A stretch of 64,000 nucleotides of DNA from Actinoplanes ianthinogenes (GTDB taxonomy: Bacteria > Actinomycetota > Actinomycetes > Mycobacteriales > Micromonosporaceae), in the NCBI RefSeq assembly GCF_018324205.1, contig NZ_AP023356.1, forward strand, positions 1,860,001 through 1,924,000. Reading direction: 5' to 3'. The notes beneath the pieces are model-generated. The model made no database searches, had not been told where the DNA came from, and worked only from the letters and a program-made list of their open reading frames with translations. The position numbers were made by a program, and so were the translations under genes. The stretch's first letter is position 1. The number at the start of each line of letters is the position of its first letter. Positions 44,339 to 53,427 of the stretch are shown here, one piece after another.

Positions 44339-45126
44339 TCAGCAAGCCTGGTGGGTGGCGTCGACGTCGCGGATCCGCAGGCCGCCGGCGCTGTCGGCGA
44401 GCGTGTAGACCATCGTCCACCGGGTGCAGGTCTGGTCCGGATCGTCGGCCGGGCCGTAACCCGCGTCCTGCCGGCTGCGGAAACTCAGCTCGGCGGTGAC
44501 CGTGGTGCCGTTGTCGGTGACCGTGCCGAGCTGGACGTCGTCGTCCTGGGTGGTGGCGATGGCCTTGCCGAACGCGGCGATGTCGGCCGGGTCGGTGGGG
44601 TCCATCCGGTCGGTGGGCTCGACGACGGTCAGGGCCTGTTCCGGGTCGTTGGCGTTGATGCCGGAGAAGTAGGTCTCGAACATGGCGGCGACTCGGGCGG
44701 CCAGGTCGCCGGGCTGATCGATGGCGACCAGGCCGGCTGGGCCGGCGGTGGCAGCGGTGGTGGTCACTGTGGTGGTCGTGGTCTCCGTCGTCGTGGTGGT
44801 GGCCGGGGTCGTGGGTGTGCTCCCCCGGCGTCGCCGCCTCGGGTGGTCGCGATGACGGTGCCGGTCCCGGCGGCCAGCAGGAATGCGAGCAGGGCGATCG
44901 CCGGGCCTCGGGTGCCGCGGCGCCTCGGGACGGCCGGAGGGCGGGCGGCCGGGGGTGTGGTGGGGCGGTACGGCGGCGCGGTGGGTGGGGGCATCGGTGG
45001 GATCGGGGTGAAGCGGGTGGTCGGAGCGTCCGGTGACCCGGCCCGCCTGGCCTCGCCGCACACGAAGCAGGTCCGGCCGGCCGGGTCGTTGTGCGTGGCG
45101 CAGGCGACGCAGGTCCAGGCGGACAT
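44339..45126 (-). pseudogene. Zinc-ribbon membrane protein with NTF2-like C terminus, broken by an apparent frameshift
   Basis: Two frames carry one coherent protein. From ATG 45126 the first frame encodes a RanBP2-type zinc ribbon (C6, C9, C20, C23 in WTCVACATHNDPAGRTCFVC), a Pro-rich linker and one helix (GPAIALLAFLLAAGTGTVIA), then drifts into nonsense. The other frame continues with a Thr-rich linker (TPTTPATTTTTETTT) and a small domain ending at 44339 (VAAMFETYFSGINANDPEQA). The change of frame falls at a run of five G (minus strand, 44822-44826); six G would fuse them. This may be a sequencing error, a mutation or a switch. ATG 45126 overlaps the previous stop. Confidence 0.7.
44822..44826 (-). 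other. Homopolymer run at the frameshift point
   Basis: Five consecutive C on the plus strand (G on the coding strand) sit exactly where the zinc-ribbon frame and the NTF2-like frame meet. One more base would restore a single continuous reading frame. Confidence 0.65.
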
Positions 45127-45785
45127 CAGCGACTGTCCGGGGGTCTGAGCAGCTCTCCCCTCGACAGCGCCAAGGTGTCGGGCAGGGGGCAGAGGATGAG
45201 CCAGTCCCCGCTGTCCAGCGCGTCCGGGGAGAGCTCAGGTCCCCGGATCGGCGGCGGAGGTGGTGCCTCTTCAGCAGGCTCCGGGCCGAAGACCTTCACC
45301 CGGCTCGCGGCGGGCGTCTCCGGCTCGGACGGCATCGTCATCGTCAGCGGTGGCGGCTCGGTGTGGACTTGACCTGCCGGGTCCGCCAACGGCTCGGCCG
45401 GAACCCAGCTCGTCCTCTCCGGTGGAGGCTCGGGGTGGATCCGGCTCACCGGCTCCGGCCGCGGCTCGGCCGGGACCCAGCTCGTCCGCTCCGGCGGAGG
45501 CGGCGTCGGCATGTCGCCGCGGGCCGGGCTCGCCGCGGCCTCGACTTGGCTGAGCAGGTCCTCCCAGGCGGCCCCGGAGAAGCGGATGCCGACCAGTTCG
45601 AGCCAGGCGCCGCCCGGCTCGGTCGCCGCGCGCAGTTTCGGCAGCAGGTCGCGGACCCGGTCCATCGACAGCTGCAGCACGAACTCGCCGGGGCCGACGA
45701 TCCGGATCAGGCCGGCCTCCCTCGTGAGCGTGAACTCCGCCCACTCGGCCGCGTGCCTCGGCCCGGCACCGTCCCGGCTCACCAC
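45126..45785 (-). CDS. Proline-rich protein of the VWA/kinase operon
   Basis: This 219-residue protein has unknown function. Residues 1-85 look folded (EFTLTREAGLIRIVGPGEFV ... LPKLRAATEPGGAW), with strands that could form a small barrel. The rest is Pro/Glu-rich and holds an imperfect repeat of PPPERTSWVPAEP. Three consecutive GTG codons (45780-45788) behind GGGAGG compete as starts; the middle one is used here. It follows the VWA gene by 13 bp and overlaps the next ATG by one base. Confidence 0.6.
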   Translation of the reverse strand: MVSRDGAGPRHAAEWAEFTLTREAGLIRIVGPGEFVLQLSMDRVRDLLPKLRAATEPGGAWLELVGIRFSGAAWEDLLSQVEAAASPARGDMPTPPPPERTSWVPAEPRPEPVSRIHPEPPPERTSWVPAEPLADPAGQVHTEPPPLTMTMPSEPETPAASRVKVFGPEPAEEAPPPPPIRGPELSPDALDSGDWLILCPLPDTLALSRGELLRPPDSR

Positions 45786-45798
45786 CACGGCCTCCCGC

Positions 45799-46491
45799 TC
45801 AGATGCTGTTGCCGATGGCGTCGATGATCTCGGTGAACTCGAACTCGTTGAGCCCCTCACCGGCCCGCGACGGCACGTAGATGGTGTTGTTCCAGTCCGC
45901 CGCGATCTCGTTCCACGGCGTGGTGTCCGGCGCGAACAGCAGCAGCCGCTTGGCCGCGTTCTCCATCACCGCCGACTGGCTGCCGCCGTAGCCCCAGACC
46001 TCCATCAGGTCGTCGATGCTGGCCGGCGCCACCTGCGGATAGGTCCCGGCCGCACTGCCCACGCCGAGCGGGTGCGCGGACGCGTCGGTGAACAGCGCGA
46101 CGATGTGCCGGCGCCGGTCCTGCCCGCGCTCCCAGTCCGAGTTCAGCGCGACCGCGAGCGCCTCCAGGCCGGACTCCGGCTCGTCGCCGCCACCGCCGGC
46201 GCGTAGCCCGCGGACGAACGACTCGAACTCGCCGACCTGCTCCGGGATGCTGAAGAAGGGCGACTGCTCCAGCGCGTCGGAGGCGTTGTCCCGGAAGTCG
46301 CGATAGGCCACCACCCGCAGGCGCAGCTTGCTGATCGCCTTGTCCTTGTGGGACATCGACTCCTCGAGGCGTTTGTGGAAGGTGAGCGCGCCCTCCTTCA
46401 CCTGGTCCAGGACCGGGTACATGCTGCCGGTGACGTCGATGCAGAACACGATGTCCACCGCGTACTTGAGACTTGTGCTGTTCGCGTCCAT
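45799..46491 (-). CDS. VWA (TerY-like) protein
   Basis: This 230-residue von Willebrand factor A domain has the metal-site motif DVTGSM at Asp19, followed by VVAYRDFRDN and LFTDASAHPLG. This is the TerY-type single-domain form. In TerY-P triads such a protein works with a PP2C phosphatase and a Ser/Thr kinase, exactly the neighbours here. ATG 46491 (MDANSTSLKYAVDI) lies 16 bp after the kinase stop. It probably scaffolds the complex through metal-dependent binding. Confidence 0.88.
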   Translation of the reverse strand: MDANSTSLKYAVDIVFCIDVTGSMYPVLDQVKEGALTFHKRLEESMSHKDKAISKLRLRVVAYRDFRDNASDALEQSPFFSIPEQVGEFESFVRGLRAGGGGDEPESGLEALAVALNSDWERGQDRRRHIVALFTDASAHPLGVGSAAGTYPQVAPASIDDLMEVWGYGGSQSAVMENAAKRLLLFAPDTTPWNEIAADWNNTIYVPSRAGEGLNEFEFTEIIDAIGNSI

Positions 46492-46507
46492 CACGATCCC
46501 CTCGGGT

Positions 46508-47581
46508 TCACTTGGTGTCGAAGTTGATGCGTACGCGGGACGGCGGCGCGTCCGCGGGACGGGCCGGCGACGGAACGGCGGGCCTCGGCGCACCGTCGAG
46601 GTTGATCTTCACGCGGCCGCCCGCCGGCGCCGTCGCGCCGGACGGCGACGGTCGCGATGGCGGTGGCGCGGCGGGGGTGTCGCCGCCGATCTGGACCACC
46701 TTCTCGTCCTGGAAGACGGTGATGACCTCCTCGATCGCCGGTCGGGCCGCGATGTCGGCGGACACCATGCGCGCGATCAGGTCCCGGGTCTTCGGGTGCA
46801 GCTGCCCGGAGAGCACCAGCGGCTCCCCCGCCCACACCGCCTGCGACGGCGCGCCGAACCGGCCGCGGTCGTACCCCGGCAGCTCGCCGACCAGGTAGAC
46901 GTGGGTCATCAGGCCGAGCGCGAAGACGTCCGAGGCCAGGGTCAGGTGGTCGGCGGCGACCTCGGGGTCCTCCTTGACGTAGCGCAGCCACTCGGGCGCG
47001 CCGTACAGCTGGTCGCCGACGATCTGGTCGGGCGGCGGCGGCTCGCCGGTCAGGTACGAGTCGTCGAAGTCGATCATCTTGGCCGTGTACAGGTCCGCGG
47101 TGCTGGAGCGTTGCAGCAGCACGTTGGCCGGCTTCAGGTCGCCGTGCACGATCCCGGCCCGGTGCAGCAGCTTCATGCTCTGGAACAGGGTGCGCAGCAC
47201 CACCAGCGTCTGCCGGTCGCTGAGCTCGGTGAGGTCCTTCGCCGCCTCGGCCGCGACCCGGTCGGTCACCTTGTAATACGTGGTGCCCTCGCGGAAGAAC
47301 GCGGTCGCGGTGACCAGGTTGCCGCCGCCGGCCACCTTGCCGCTGATCCGGCGGTTGACCTCCTTGTGCCGTTTCTCGAACTCCAGGCAGACCGCGCGCC
47401 GGCGAGCCTTGCTGGCCGGGCTGCCCATCGACTCGTCGGTCGGCCACTTCGGGTCGAGGAACTGCTTGATGAAGTAGTCGCGGCCACCGCGCTCGGCGAA
47501 CGACCACACGCAGCGGCCACCGCCGCTGTTGGTCGGCTCCGCCACGACGGTGTAACCGCCGATGTTCTCGCCCAGCTTCAC
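46508..47581 (-). CDS. Atypical Ser/Thr protein kinase of the triad
   Basis: This 357-residue protein has a kinase fold at residues 8-290: Lys39 in YFIKQF, HGDLKPANV with Asp148 in place of the HRD form, and DFD (residues 171-173) in place of DFG, then GAPEWLRY. Catalysis seems possible but atypical. The C-terminal tail is Pro-rich and holds two related short motifs, RVKINLDG and RVRINFD. GTG 47581 overlaps the PP2C stop (GTGA), so kinase and phosphatase are made together. Confidence 0.85.
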   Translation of the reverse strand: MKLGENIGGYTVVAEPTNSGGGRCVWSFAERGGRDYFIKQFLDPKWPTDESMGSPASKARRRAVCLEFEKRHKEVNRRISGKVAGGGNLVTATAFFREGTTYYKVTDRVAAEAAKDLTELSDRQTLVVLRTLFQSMKLLHRAGIVHGDLKPANVLLQRSSTADLYTAKMIDFDDSYLTGEPPPPDQIVGDQLYGAPEWLRYVKEDPEVAADHLTLASDVFALGLMTHVYLVGELPGYDRGRFGAPSQAVWAGEPLVLSGQLHPKTRDLIARMVSADIAARPAIEEVITVFQDEKVVQIGGDTPAAPPPSRPSPSGATAPAGGRVKINLDGAPRPAVPSPARPADAPPSRVRINFDTK

Positions 47582-48627
47582 GAGGCCCTCCCGGCCATCC
47601 GTGCCACATACATTCCGCTGTACTTCGTCCAGGACAGGTGCCGGTACTCCGCCAGCCGGTGCCGGCGTTCGGCGTCGTCCAGCTCGGCGTTCTCCAGATC
47701 GCGCAGCGGCTCCGCGTGCTCGTAATAGAGCTGGTCGAAGCGATGCTTGAAGGCCGACCGCAGCCCGCGGAAGCCGCCGAAGCCGATCGCGACGAGCGCG
47801 AGCGTGGCGTCGTCGCCGGCCGTCCGGCGTCGCCACGCGGCCAGCTTCCGGCCCCAGTCTCCGGCGTCGGCGGCCGGCCCGAGCGCCCGCAGCAGCTCGA
47901 ACTCGAATATCGCCGGGCTGGGCACGTAGCCGAAGAAGCCGTCGGTGGCACAGAGCAGCACGCACGGCTCGGGCAGTGGACCCATCGGCTCCTCGCGGAT
48001 CCGGAAGGGCAGACCGGCCGCCACCTGGTTGGTCAGCGGCTGGTCGGCCATCAGGGTCTCCAGCGGATCGTCCACGATCGAGTCGTCCCGGCTGATCTGC
48101 TGCAGGCCCCATTCCGGGGTGAGCAGGTAGCACCGCGAGTCGCCGGCCCACCGGGCGGCGGCGTACCGCGGCCCGGACTTGTGCGGACGTGAGTAGTCGA
48201 TCACGGCGAGCGTGGTCGGCAGTTGCTTGGTGATGGTGCCGCGCAGTTTCAGCCCGCCGGGCGGGCGGGCCGCGTCGAAGACCTCGCGCAGCCGCGCCTC
48301 GAGCGACGGCTGCCTGTGGTAGCCACCGGTGAAGTGCTCCTGCACGGTGAGGTGAGCCAGCCGGGACGCGGCGAACGCGTGACTGACCGGCCGGCCGTCC
48401 GGGGTGTGCCCGAGCAGCCGGGCGCCGGCGCCGCCCATCCCGTCGTAGACGCCGAGCACGCCGGCGTTGCCGCTCTGCCGCAGCAGCAGCGTCGGCTCGG
48501 CGTCCTCGCCCAGGCCGGCGCGCTTCTCGGTCCAGACGCCGAGGCACTGCACGTCGGCCCGGCTGGTCTCGCCCGCCCACACCGCCTGCTGGCTGCCGCT
48601 CGGCTCCGCACCACGTTCGAGACGCAA
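47578..48627 (-). CDS. PP2C-type protein phosphatase of the triad
   Basis: This 349-residue phosphatase has the metal-binding motifs VYDGMGGAG, WAGDSRCYLL and LLCATDGFF, with a C-terminal helical extension. It should reverse the phosphorylation made by the adjoining kinase. The likely start is TTG 48627, which has GGAAGGAG seven bases upstream; no ATG is nearby in frame except a distant one at 48699. It is the first gene of a minus-strand operon of six genes ending at 41877. Confidence 0.85.
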   Translation of the reverse strand: MRLERGAEPSGSQQAVWAGETSRADVQCLGVWTEKRAGLGEDAEPTLLLRQSGNAGVLGVYDGMGGAGARLLGHTPDGRPVSHAFAASRLAHLTVQEHFTGGYHRQPSLEARLREVFDAARPPGGLKLRGTITKQLPTTLAVIDYSRPHKSGPRYAAARWAGDSRCYLLTPEWGLQQISRDDSIVDDPLETLMADQPLTNQVAAGLPFRIREEPMGPLPEPCVLLCATDGFFGYVPSPAIFEFELLRALGPAADAGDWGRKLAAWRRRTAGDDATLALVAIGFGGFRGLRSAFKHRFDQLYYEHAEPLRDLENAELDDAERRHRLAEYRHLSWTKYSGMYVARMAGRAS

Positions 48628-48861
48628 GGTTCGGCTCCTTCCCGGGACCACCGTGCCCGGGAGAAACTGATTAGTACATTGCCCGTACGGACGACGCATT
48701 CCACGTTGATCCGAAGACGGAAGTCGCGGAATTCGGCGGAGCAGGTTCGATTCCTCCGAACGGGCTAATCGTTCCGGCTAGTTCCTCGCGCCCGCAGATT
48801 GTTGACATTGCCGATCCGGTATCCGCATGTGAATCTGCCGGGTGAAGAACGGGAGGGCCGA

Positions 48862-49653
48862 ATGTGGCAGTGCGCCGATTGCGACACAGAGAACGTCGCC
48901 GAGTCGTCCGCCTGCATGGTCTGCACGGCCCCACGGCCGACCGTCCCGCGGCCCGCGCCACCGGCCGGCCTCGTCACCGCGGCCTGGCCCTCGGTGCCGA
49001 CCGCACGCCGGCCGGCGCCTCCTCGCCACATCCCCGCGCCGCGCCCGGCGCCGCGGCCGCCCACCCGGGTGCGGGTGCCGCGCCGTGGCGGCCTGCGCAT
49101 CGGCTGGTTGTTCATCGCGGTGCTGGTGGGGGTGCCGATGGTGGCCGCGTTCGTGGCCCGGATGGACCCCGGTGGCCCGGCCGGCTCGTCGGCCACCGCC
49201 GCCGCCCCACGCGACCAGGCCCGTGCGCTGGCCGCCCTGATCCAGGACTCCAGCCGCAGCCGGACCGCGGTGAAGGACGCGGTGATCGCCACCAAGGCCT
49301 GCCGCTCGCTGCGGGCCAACGCCGCGACCTTCACCGCCGCCGGTGACGCCCGCCGCGATCAGCGCGCCCGGGCCGCCGCCCTCGATGTCTCCGGCCTGCC
49401 GTCCGGCGCCGAGTTGACCGCCACCCTGCTGCGGGCGCTGGACCATTCCCAGCGCGCCGATCGCGCTTTCGCCAAATGGGCTTCCGCGTTGGCCGGCGGC
49501 ACCTGCGAGAAGGGTGACACGGTCACCGGCGACTTCACCGCGGCCGACCGGGAATCCACCGCGGCCACCGCCGAGAAGAAGAAATTCGTCGCGCTCTGGA
49601 ACCCGATCGCCACCACGTACGGCCTCTCCGCATTCGAGTATTCCGACGTCTGA
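48862..49653 (+). CDS. Zinc-ribbon membrane protein
   Basis: This 263-residue protein has an N-terminal RanBP2-type zinc ribbon (C4, C7, C18, C21 in WQCADCDTENVAESSACMVC), a Pro/Arg-rich linker, and one membrane helix (GLRIGWLFIAVLVGVPMVAAF). A helical extracellular domain with paired cysteines follows. It has the same plan as the frameshifted gene at 44339-45126 and faces the PP2C operon head to head (234 bp apart), so it may share its signal. ATG 48862 follows GGGAGGGCCGA. No catalytic motif is seen. Confidence 0.72.
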   Translation: MWQCADCDTENVAESSACMVCTAPRPTVPRPAPPAGLVTAAWPSVPTARRPAPPRHIPAPRPAPRPPTRVRVPRRGGLRIGWLFIAVLVGVPMVAAFVARMDPGGPAGSSATAAAPRDQARALAALIQDSSRSRTAVKDAVIATKACRSLRANAATFTAAGDARRDQRARAAALDVSGLPSGAELTATLLRALDHSQRADRAFAKWASALAGGTCEKGDTVTGDFTAADRESTAATAEKKKFVALWNPIATTYGLSAFEYSDV

Positions 49654-49661
49654 GGGCCCCC

Positions 49662-49749
49662 TGTAACAAAATGTAACTTATTGACAGTCGTTGAATGGCG
49701 TGTTTCTCTGCGTTGACCACGGCGTTTCGGTCTGTTTCATTGTGTTACA
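49662..49749 (+). promoter_or_regulatory. Possible promoter/operator region of the GH30 gene
   Basis: TTGACA at 49681-49686 could be a -35 box. TGTAACA (49662-49668), TGTAACT (49672-49678) and the inverse TGTTACA (49743-49749) flank it. These repeats are candidates for binding by the downstream LacI-family regulator. The -10 box is unclear. Confidence 0.3.
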
Positions 49750-49774
49750 ACCCCTCGACCGGGTGGAGACGACG

Positions 49775-51703
49775 ATGAAGAGAGTCAGCTACCGGCTCGG
49801 GACGGCGGTCCTGGCCACCGCCCTCGGCCTGACGACCGGCGCCGCGAGCGCCTCCGCCCACCGCCCCGGCGGCCCGCCTGCGGCACAGGTCTGGGTCACC
49901 ACGGTGGACCGGTCGGAGCTGCTGCACCAGCGGGCGCCGGTCACCTTCGGACGGCAGGCCTCGCAGCAGCCGACCATCGTGGTCGACCCGACCCGCACCT
50001 ACCAGCGGATGGACGGCTTCGGCGCGTCGATCACCGACTCGTCGGCCGCGGTGCTGTCCGGACTGGCTCCCGCGGTCCGCGAGCAGACCCTGCGCTCGCT
50101 GTTCGACCCGCGGCAGGGGATCGGCGTGAGCTTCCTGCGGCAACCGGTCGGCTCGTCGGACTTCACCGCGGCCGCCCAGCACTACACCTACGACGACGTG
50201 CCGGCCGGGCAGACCGACTACGCGCTGCGGCAGTTCAGCATCCGGCACGACCGGGAGCGGATCCTGCCGCTGCTGCGCGAGGCACGGCGGCTCAACCCGC
50301 GGCTGACCGTGATGGCCACCCCGTGGAGCCCGCCGGCCTGGATGAAGACCACCGGCTCGCTGGTCGGCGGTCGGCTCAAGGACGACCCGAAGATCTACGA
50401 CGCGTACGCCCGCTACCTGGTCAGGTTCGTCACCGCGTACGCCGCCGCGGGCGTGCCGATCGACTACCTGTCGGTGCAGAACGAGCCGCAGAACCGCACG
50501 CCGTCCGGTTACCCCGGCACCGACCTGCCGGTACGCCAGGAGGCCGCGGTGATCGAGCGTCTCGGTCCCCTGCTGCGCGCCGCCGGCCAGCGCACCCGGA
50601 TCCTCGCCTACGACCACAACTGGACCACCCACCCCGGTGACGTGGCCGGCACCCCGCCCGGCGAGAGCCCGGAGACCGACTACCCCTATCAGCTGCTGTC
50701 CGGACCGGCCGCCCGGTGGATCGCCGGCACCGCGTACCACTGCTACTCCGGTGACCCGAGCGCGCAGACGGCCCTGCACGACGCGTTCCCGGACAAGGGG
50801 ATCTGGTTCACCGAGTGCTCCGGCTCGCACGGCGCGACCGACCCGCCGGCCAAGTTCTTCCGCGACACCCTGGTCTGGCACGCCCGGACCATCGCGATCG
50901 GCACCACGCGCCACTGGGCCAAGTCGGTGGTGAACTGGAACATCGCGCTGGACAGCACCGGCGGGCCACACCTGGGCGGCTGCGACACCTGCACCGGCCT
51001 GGTCACCGCCCAGCCGGACGGCGCGGTCACCACCAACGCGGAGTACTACACCGTCGGGCACCTGTCGAAGTTCGTCCGGCCCGGCGCGGTCCGGGTGGCC
51101 AGCACCTCGTTCGGCACCACCGGCTGGAACGGGCAGATCATGGACGTGGCGTTCCGCAACCCGGACGGGTCGACCGCGCTGGTGGTGCACAACGAGAACG
51201 ACGAGCCGCGCACCTTCGCCGTCGCCGCCGGTGACCGGGCGTTCGAGTACACCCTGCCCGGCGGGGCGCTGGCCACCTTCACCTGGCCGTACGACCCGGC
51301 GCTGGAGCCGCGGCTGCGACAGGTGCCGCTGACCGGGGCGACCGTCACCGCCACCCCGGCCGGCGAGTCCCCGGCGGCCGCCGTCGACGACGACGCGTCC
51401 ACCCGGTGGAGCAGCGGCCAGGCCCAGGAGCCGGGCCAGTACCTCCAGGTGGACCTGGCGCGCGCGGCGTCGTTCCGGCGGGTGGCCATCGACAGCGGCG
51501 GCAACCTGGGCGACTACGCCCGCGGCTGGCAGCTGACCGGCAGCCTGGACGGCGTGCACTGGCACACCCTGGCCACCGGGACCGGGACCGGCCAGCTCAC
51601 CACCGTCGACCTCGGCCGGACCCGGGCACGCTACCTGCGGGTCACCACCACCGCCGCGGCCGGGAACTGGTGGAGCGTCGCCGACCTGCGTCTCTATGCC
51701 TGA
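49775..51703 (+). CDS. Secreted GH30 glycoside hydrolase with C-terminal F5/8-type carbohydrate-binding domain
   Basis: This 642-residue secreted enzyme has a signal peptide at residues 1-28 (ATALGLTTGAASASA). The GH30 catalytic barrel carries the acid/base Glu237 in SVQNEPQN and nucleophile Glu347 in FTECSGS. A C-terminal beta-rich section and an F5/8C (CBM32-like) domain from about residue 515 follow (DDDASTRWSSGQ ... YLRVTTTAAAG). The family cleaves beta-glucosides, glucosylceramides or beta-1,6-glucans; the exact substrate is unclear. It overlaps the LacI gene by eight bases. Confidence 0.88.
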   Translation: MKRVSYRLGTAVLATALGLTTGAASASAHRPGGPPAAQVWVTTVDRSELLHQRAPVTFGRQASQQPTIVVDPTRTYQRMDGFGASITDSSAAVLSGLAPAVREQTLRSLFDPRQGIGVSFLRQPVGSSDFTAAAQHYTYDDVPAGQTDYALRQFSIRHDRERILPLLREARRLNPRLTVMATPWSPPAWMKTTGSLVGGRLKDDPKIYDAYARYLVRFVTAYAAAGVPIDYLSVQNEPQNRTPSGYPGTDLPVRQEAAVIERLGPLLRAAGQRTRILAYDHNWTTHPGDVAGTPPGESPETDYPYQLLSGPAARWIAGTAYHCYSGDPSAQTALHDAFPDKGIWFTECSGSHGATDPPAKFFRDTLVWHARTIAIGTTRHWAKSVVNWNIALDSTGGPHLGGCDTCTGLVTAQPDGAVTTNAEYYTVGHLSKFVRPGAVRVASTSFGTTGWNGQIMDVAFRNPDGSTALVVHNENDEPRTFAVAAGDRAFEYTLPGGALATFTWPYDPALEPRLRQVPLTGATVTATPAGESPAAAVDDDASTRWSSGQAQEPGQYLQVDLARAASFRRVAIDSGGNLGDYARGWQLTGSLDGVHWHTLATGTGTGQLTTVDLGRTRARYLRVTTTAAAGNWWSVADLRLYA

Positions 51704-52688
51704 GCTGCCGCGCCGGCGGGCCACGGTCCGCGACATCGCGGCGGCGACCGGCCTGTCGATCGCCACGGTGTCGCGGGCGCTCAACAACCACGCGCACGTC
51801 GCCCCGCACACGCGGGAGCTGGTCCGGCAGGCGATCGACCGGCACGGCACGAGCGGGTCGACGACCATCTATCTGCGGTGCCCGTACCAGCTCACGGATT
51901 ACTTCGGGCTGATCGTGTCGGCGGTGGCCGAGACCGTGAAGCGGCACGGCCACCAGGTGCTCCTCGACGCCGGTGAGGCCGGTCAGGCGGAGCCGGTGCT
52001 GCCCCGGCTGCCCGGCCGTCCCGGCGTCGACGGCGCGATCCTGATCCTGCCGCCGGAGCAGGGCGAGGATCTGGAGGCGCTGCGCGACTCCGGATTCCCG
52101 TTCGTGGTGATCGACCCCCGGACGCCGATGCCGCGCGACATCCCGGCGGTCTCGGCCGCCCACTTCGCCGGCGCGCGCAGCGTCAGCGAGCACCTGGTCG
52201 GCCTCGGGCACCGGCGGATCGGCGTGCTGGCCGGCCCGCACAACTGGCTGGCCGGGCGGGCTCGCCTGGCCGGGCACACGTCGGCACTGGCCGACGTCGG
52301 CGTGCTGCCCGACCCCGCGCTGGTCCGCTCGGCCGAGCCGACCGTCGAATTCGGTCACCGGGCCGCCGCCGAGCTGCTCGGGCTGCCCGACCCGCCGACC
52401 GCGCTGGTCGGCTTCAACGACAAGGCCGCGGTCGGCGCGCTGGCCGCGGCCGCCGAGCGCGGGCTGCGGGTGCCGGCTGACCTGTCGGTGACCGGGTTCG
52501 ACGACATCGACCTGGCCCAGGCCACCAGCCCCCGGCTGACCACGGTCCGGCAGCCGCTGCTGGAGATGGGCCGGATGGCGGTCGGCCTGCTGGTCCGGCT
52601 GTTGGAGAAGCACGAGCTCGACGCGCTGCACGTGGAACTGGCCACCGAGCTGGTGGTCCGCGACTCGACCGGCCCGGTCACGACGTGA
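51696..52688 (+). CDS. LacI-family transcriptional regulator
   Basis: This 330-residue regulator has an N-terminal HTH (TVRDIAAATGLSIATVSRALNN) and a periplasmic-binding-like sugar domain (GLIVSAVAETVKRHGHQV, VTGFDDIDLAQ, TVRQPLLEMGRMA). It overlaps the GH30 stop, so the two are translated together and it probably controls its own operon in response to a sugar released by the hydrolase. It converges with the GAP-family gene, overlapping it by 11 bases. Confidence 0.9.
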   Translation: MPELPRRRATVRDIAAATGLSIATVSRALNNHAHVAPHTRELVRQAIDRHGTSGSTTIYLRCPYQLTDYFGLIVSAVAETVKRHGHQVLLDAGEAGQAEPVLPRLPGRPGVDGAILILPPEQGEDLEALRDSGFPFVVIDPRTPMPRDIPAVSAAHFAGARSVSEHLVGLGHRRIGVLAGPHNWLAGRARLAGHTSALADVGVLPDPALVRSAEPTVEFGHRAAAELLGLPDPPTALVGFNDKAAVGALAAAAERGLRVPADLSVTGFDDIDLAQATSPRLTTVRQPLLEMGRMAVGLLVRLLEKHELDALHVELATELVVRDSTGPVTT

Positions 52689-53352
52689 GGCCCAACCGGG
52701 CGGCGGCGTCGTTGGCCAGCAGGAAGCCGACGATGCCGACGATCCAGGCGAGCGTGTTGCTCTTCGCCATCCGGTCGCTGAACCTGGTCAGCAGCCTGGT
52801 CACCCGGTCACCGGCAGCCAGCCGGGCGGCCAGCAGGACCAGGGCCGGGACGATCATCAGCACGCAATAGCCGGCCATCACCACGGCGACCTGGGCGGTC
52901 GGCAGGCCGGACGTGGTCAGCAGGCCGATCGCGGCCAGATAGGGCAGCATCGTGGTCAGCTCCGCGGCGGCCGCGGCCAGGGCCAGCACCGCCAGTCCCG
53001 TGGCGCCGCGGTCGTCGGCGAGGGCACGGTCCCGCCAGCGTGGCAGGCCTCCGCCGGGGGACATCCGGAAACTCCAGAAGAACAGCGCCACCCCGGCGAC
53101 CAGCTGCGTCCACATCGCGGCCGGGGTGGCGAGCACCCGGCTGAGCTGCGGCAGGACCGCGTCGGCGCCGAGCGCCACGGCCACGCCGACCGCGTAGTAG
53201 AAGGCGGCGACCGTACCCAAAAAGACCAGGATGCGGCCCGCCCGCAGCGACCCGGGATGCAGCAGCAACCAGAGCGGGATCAGCAACGTGCCGAAGCTGG
53301 TGGAATCGATCAAGGCGAGCGCAGCGAGCGAGCCGAGAAGCGCGAGGTCCAT
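52678..53352 (-). CDS. GAP-family (SfLAP-like) integral membrane protein
   Basis: This 224-residue protein has six hydrophobic helices (LAALALIDSTSFGTLLIPL at the start, LAWIVGIVGFLLANDAAA at the end). The pattern resembles the GAP/SfLAP family, members of which export or modify lipids in mycobacteria (Sap). No partner gene is adjacent. The start at ATG 53352 leaves 108 bp to the divergent histidine kinase. Confidence 0.72.
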   Translation of the reverse strand: MDLALLGSLAALALIDSTSFGTLLIPLWLLLHPGSLRAGRILVFLGTVAAFYYAVGVAVALGADAVLPQLSRVLATPAAMWTQLVAGVALFFWSFRMSPGGGLPRWRDRALADDRGATGLAVLALAAAAAELTTMLPYLAAIGLLTTSGLPTAQVAVVMAGYCVLMIVPALVLLAARLAAGDRVTRLLTRFSDRMAKSNTLAWIVGIVGFLLANDAAARLGLTS

Positions 53353-53427
53353 GCCGCCACGATGCCGCCGCGCGGGTCGCGGCGCGTCCGCCGAAAGATG
53401 TCCGCTGCGCGGACCTCATACATCCTT

